Shown here: positions 13,338-13,518 of the stretch, piece after piece
How the letters are laid out: each line of letters opens with the position of its first letter
How positions within the stretch are numbered: the first letter of the stretch is position 1
Source of the DNA: Nitrospinota bacterium
Lineage (GTDB): Bacteria > Nitrospinota > Nitrospinia > UBA9942
Assembly: GCA_016234205.1 (NCBI GenBank)
Contig: JACRGN010000310.1
Location: 1 to 13,518, forward strand
Direction: 5' to 3'
Length of the DNA: 13,518 bases
Notes under the pieces: model-generated
Database searches by the model: none
What the model saw: only the letters and a program-made list of their open reading frames with translations
Told to the model about the DNA's origin: nothing
Made by a program: the position numbers and the translations under genes

Positions 13338-13476
13338 CCACAGAGACACAGAGGCACAGAGATTTAAAAAACAGAAAATGAGAAACTAAGAGGTTAAGAA
13401 GTTAAGAGATTCTTATTTTCTAAACTTCATAGCTTCTTTATATTATTTTTTCTCTGTGTCTCCGTGCCTCTGTGGC
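13337..13476. repeat. Composite inverted repeat, family A copy 2
   Basis: Left arm 13337-13361 is identical over 25 bp to 681-705. Right arm 13452-13476 differs from 804-828 at one position. The interior (about 13381-13440, an imperfect hairpin built from TAAGAGGTTAAGAAGTTAAG-like sequence) is unrelated to the core of copy 1. The left arm begins within the acyl-CoA dehydrogenase stop codon, and the interior hairpin may help end its transcript. Confidence 0.85.
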
Positions 13477-13489
13477 AAAAGTATTAGTT

Positions 13490-13518
13490 ATGAAAGAGCG
13501 AAAAGAGAAATTCACAAA
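13490..13518 (+). CDS. Possible start of the next gene (9 codons)
   Basis: ATG 13490 opens a frame to the window end: MKERKEKFT. The ERKEKFT string resembles the N-terminal region of acyl-CoA mutase (methylmalonyl-CoA mutase-like) large subunits, which would suit propionyl-CoA metabolism. Nine residues are far too few for a firm call, and no Shine-Dalgarno is visible before it. Confidence 0.25.

Noticed and set aside
681..13476. CRISPR array
   Set aside because: Repeats are inverted pairs around hairpins with short internal periods, not direct repeats with regular unique spacers, and no cas genes are present.

Overview
All recognisable genes in this window lie on the + strand. They come from an anaerobic, Gram-negative-type bacterium. 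Reasons are a CoA-dependent 2-oxoacid:ferredoxin oxidoreductase (POR family), propionate/short-chain acyl-CoA chemistry, a lipobox-bearing exported protein and moderately AT-rich DNA. Nitrospirota, Desulfobacterota or a related uncultured lineage would fit, but the phylum cannot be fixed from this sequence alone.

Layout. 1-669: end of an AAA+ ATPase of MoxR/AAA_5 type. 681-828: composite inverted repeat (family A). 838-7753: a POR-type operon (fused gamma-delta subunit, alpha, beta) followed by prpD. Two unrelated toxin-antitoxin (TA) modules have settled in this operon: an Xre-HTH/Panacea antitoxin with a RelE-like toxin between gamma-delta and alpha, and a UPF0175 antitoxin with a DUF3368 PIN-like toxin plus a zinc-ribbon protein between alpha and beta. 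7754-10305: an accessory stretch with a broken lipoprotein gene, a HEPN-like protein and a ParE-type TA pair; each unit is followed by a related CAGATAA-containing site. 10306-13337: prpB, an MBL-fold hydrolase and an acyl-CoA dehydrogenase, separated by family B repeats. 13337-13476: a second family A repeat. A possible next gene starts at 13490.

How the genes work together. PrpD and PrpB are two steps of the 2-methylcitrate route from propionyl-CoA to pyruvate plus succinate. If the POR enzyme acts on pyruvate it would turn that product into acetyl-CoA and reduced ferredoxin, and the acyl-CoA dehydrogenase would feed short-chain acyl-CoA chemistry. Methylcitrate synthase and the aconitase step are not visible here.

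Most notable: the first TA module appears to split a small operon gene. The pieces at 1728-1769 and 3055-3138 join in frame across a shared GGCAT to give a 39-codon ORF ending 1 nt before porA. The TA module has its own consensus promoter, so the catalytic POR subunits may now lie under TA control. The CAGATAA sites in 8506-10233 suggest a cassette-like array, but they do not match the standard integron attC consensus.
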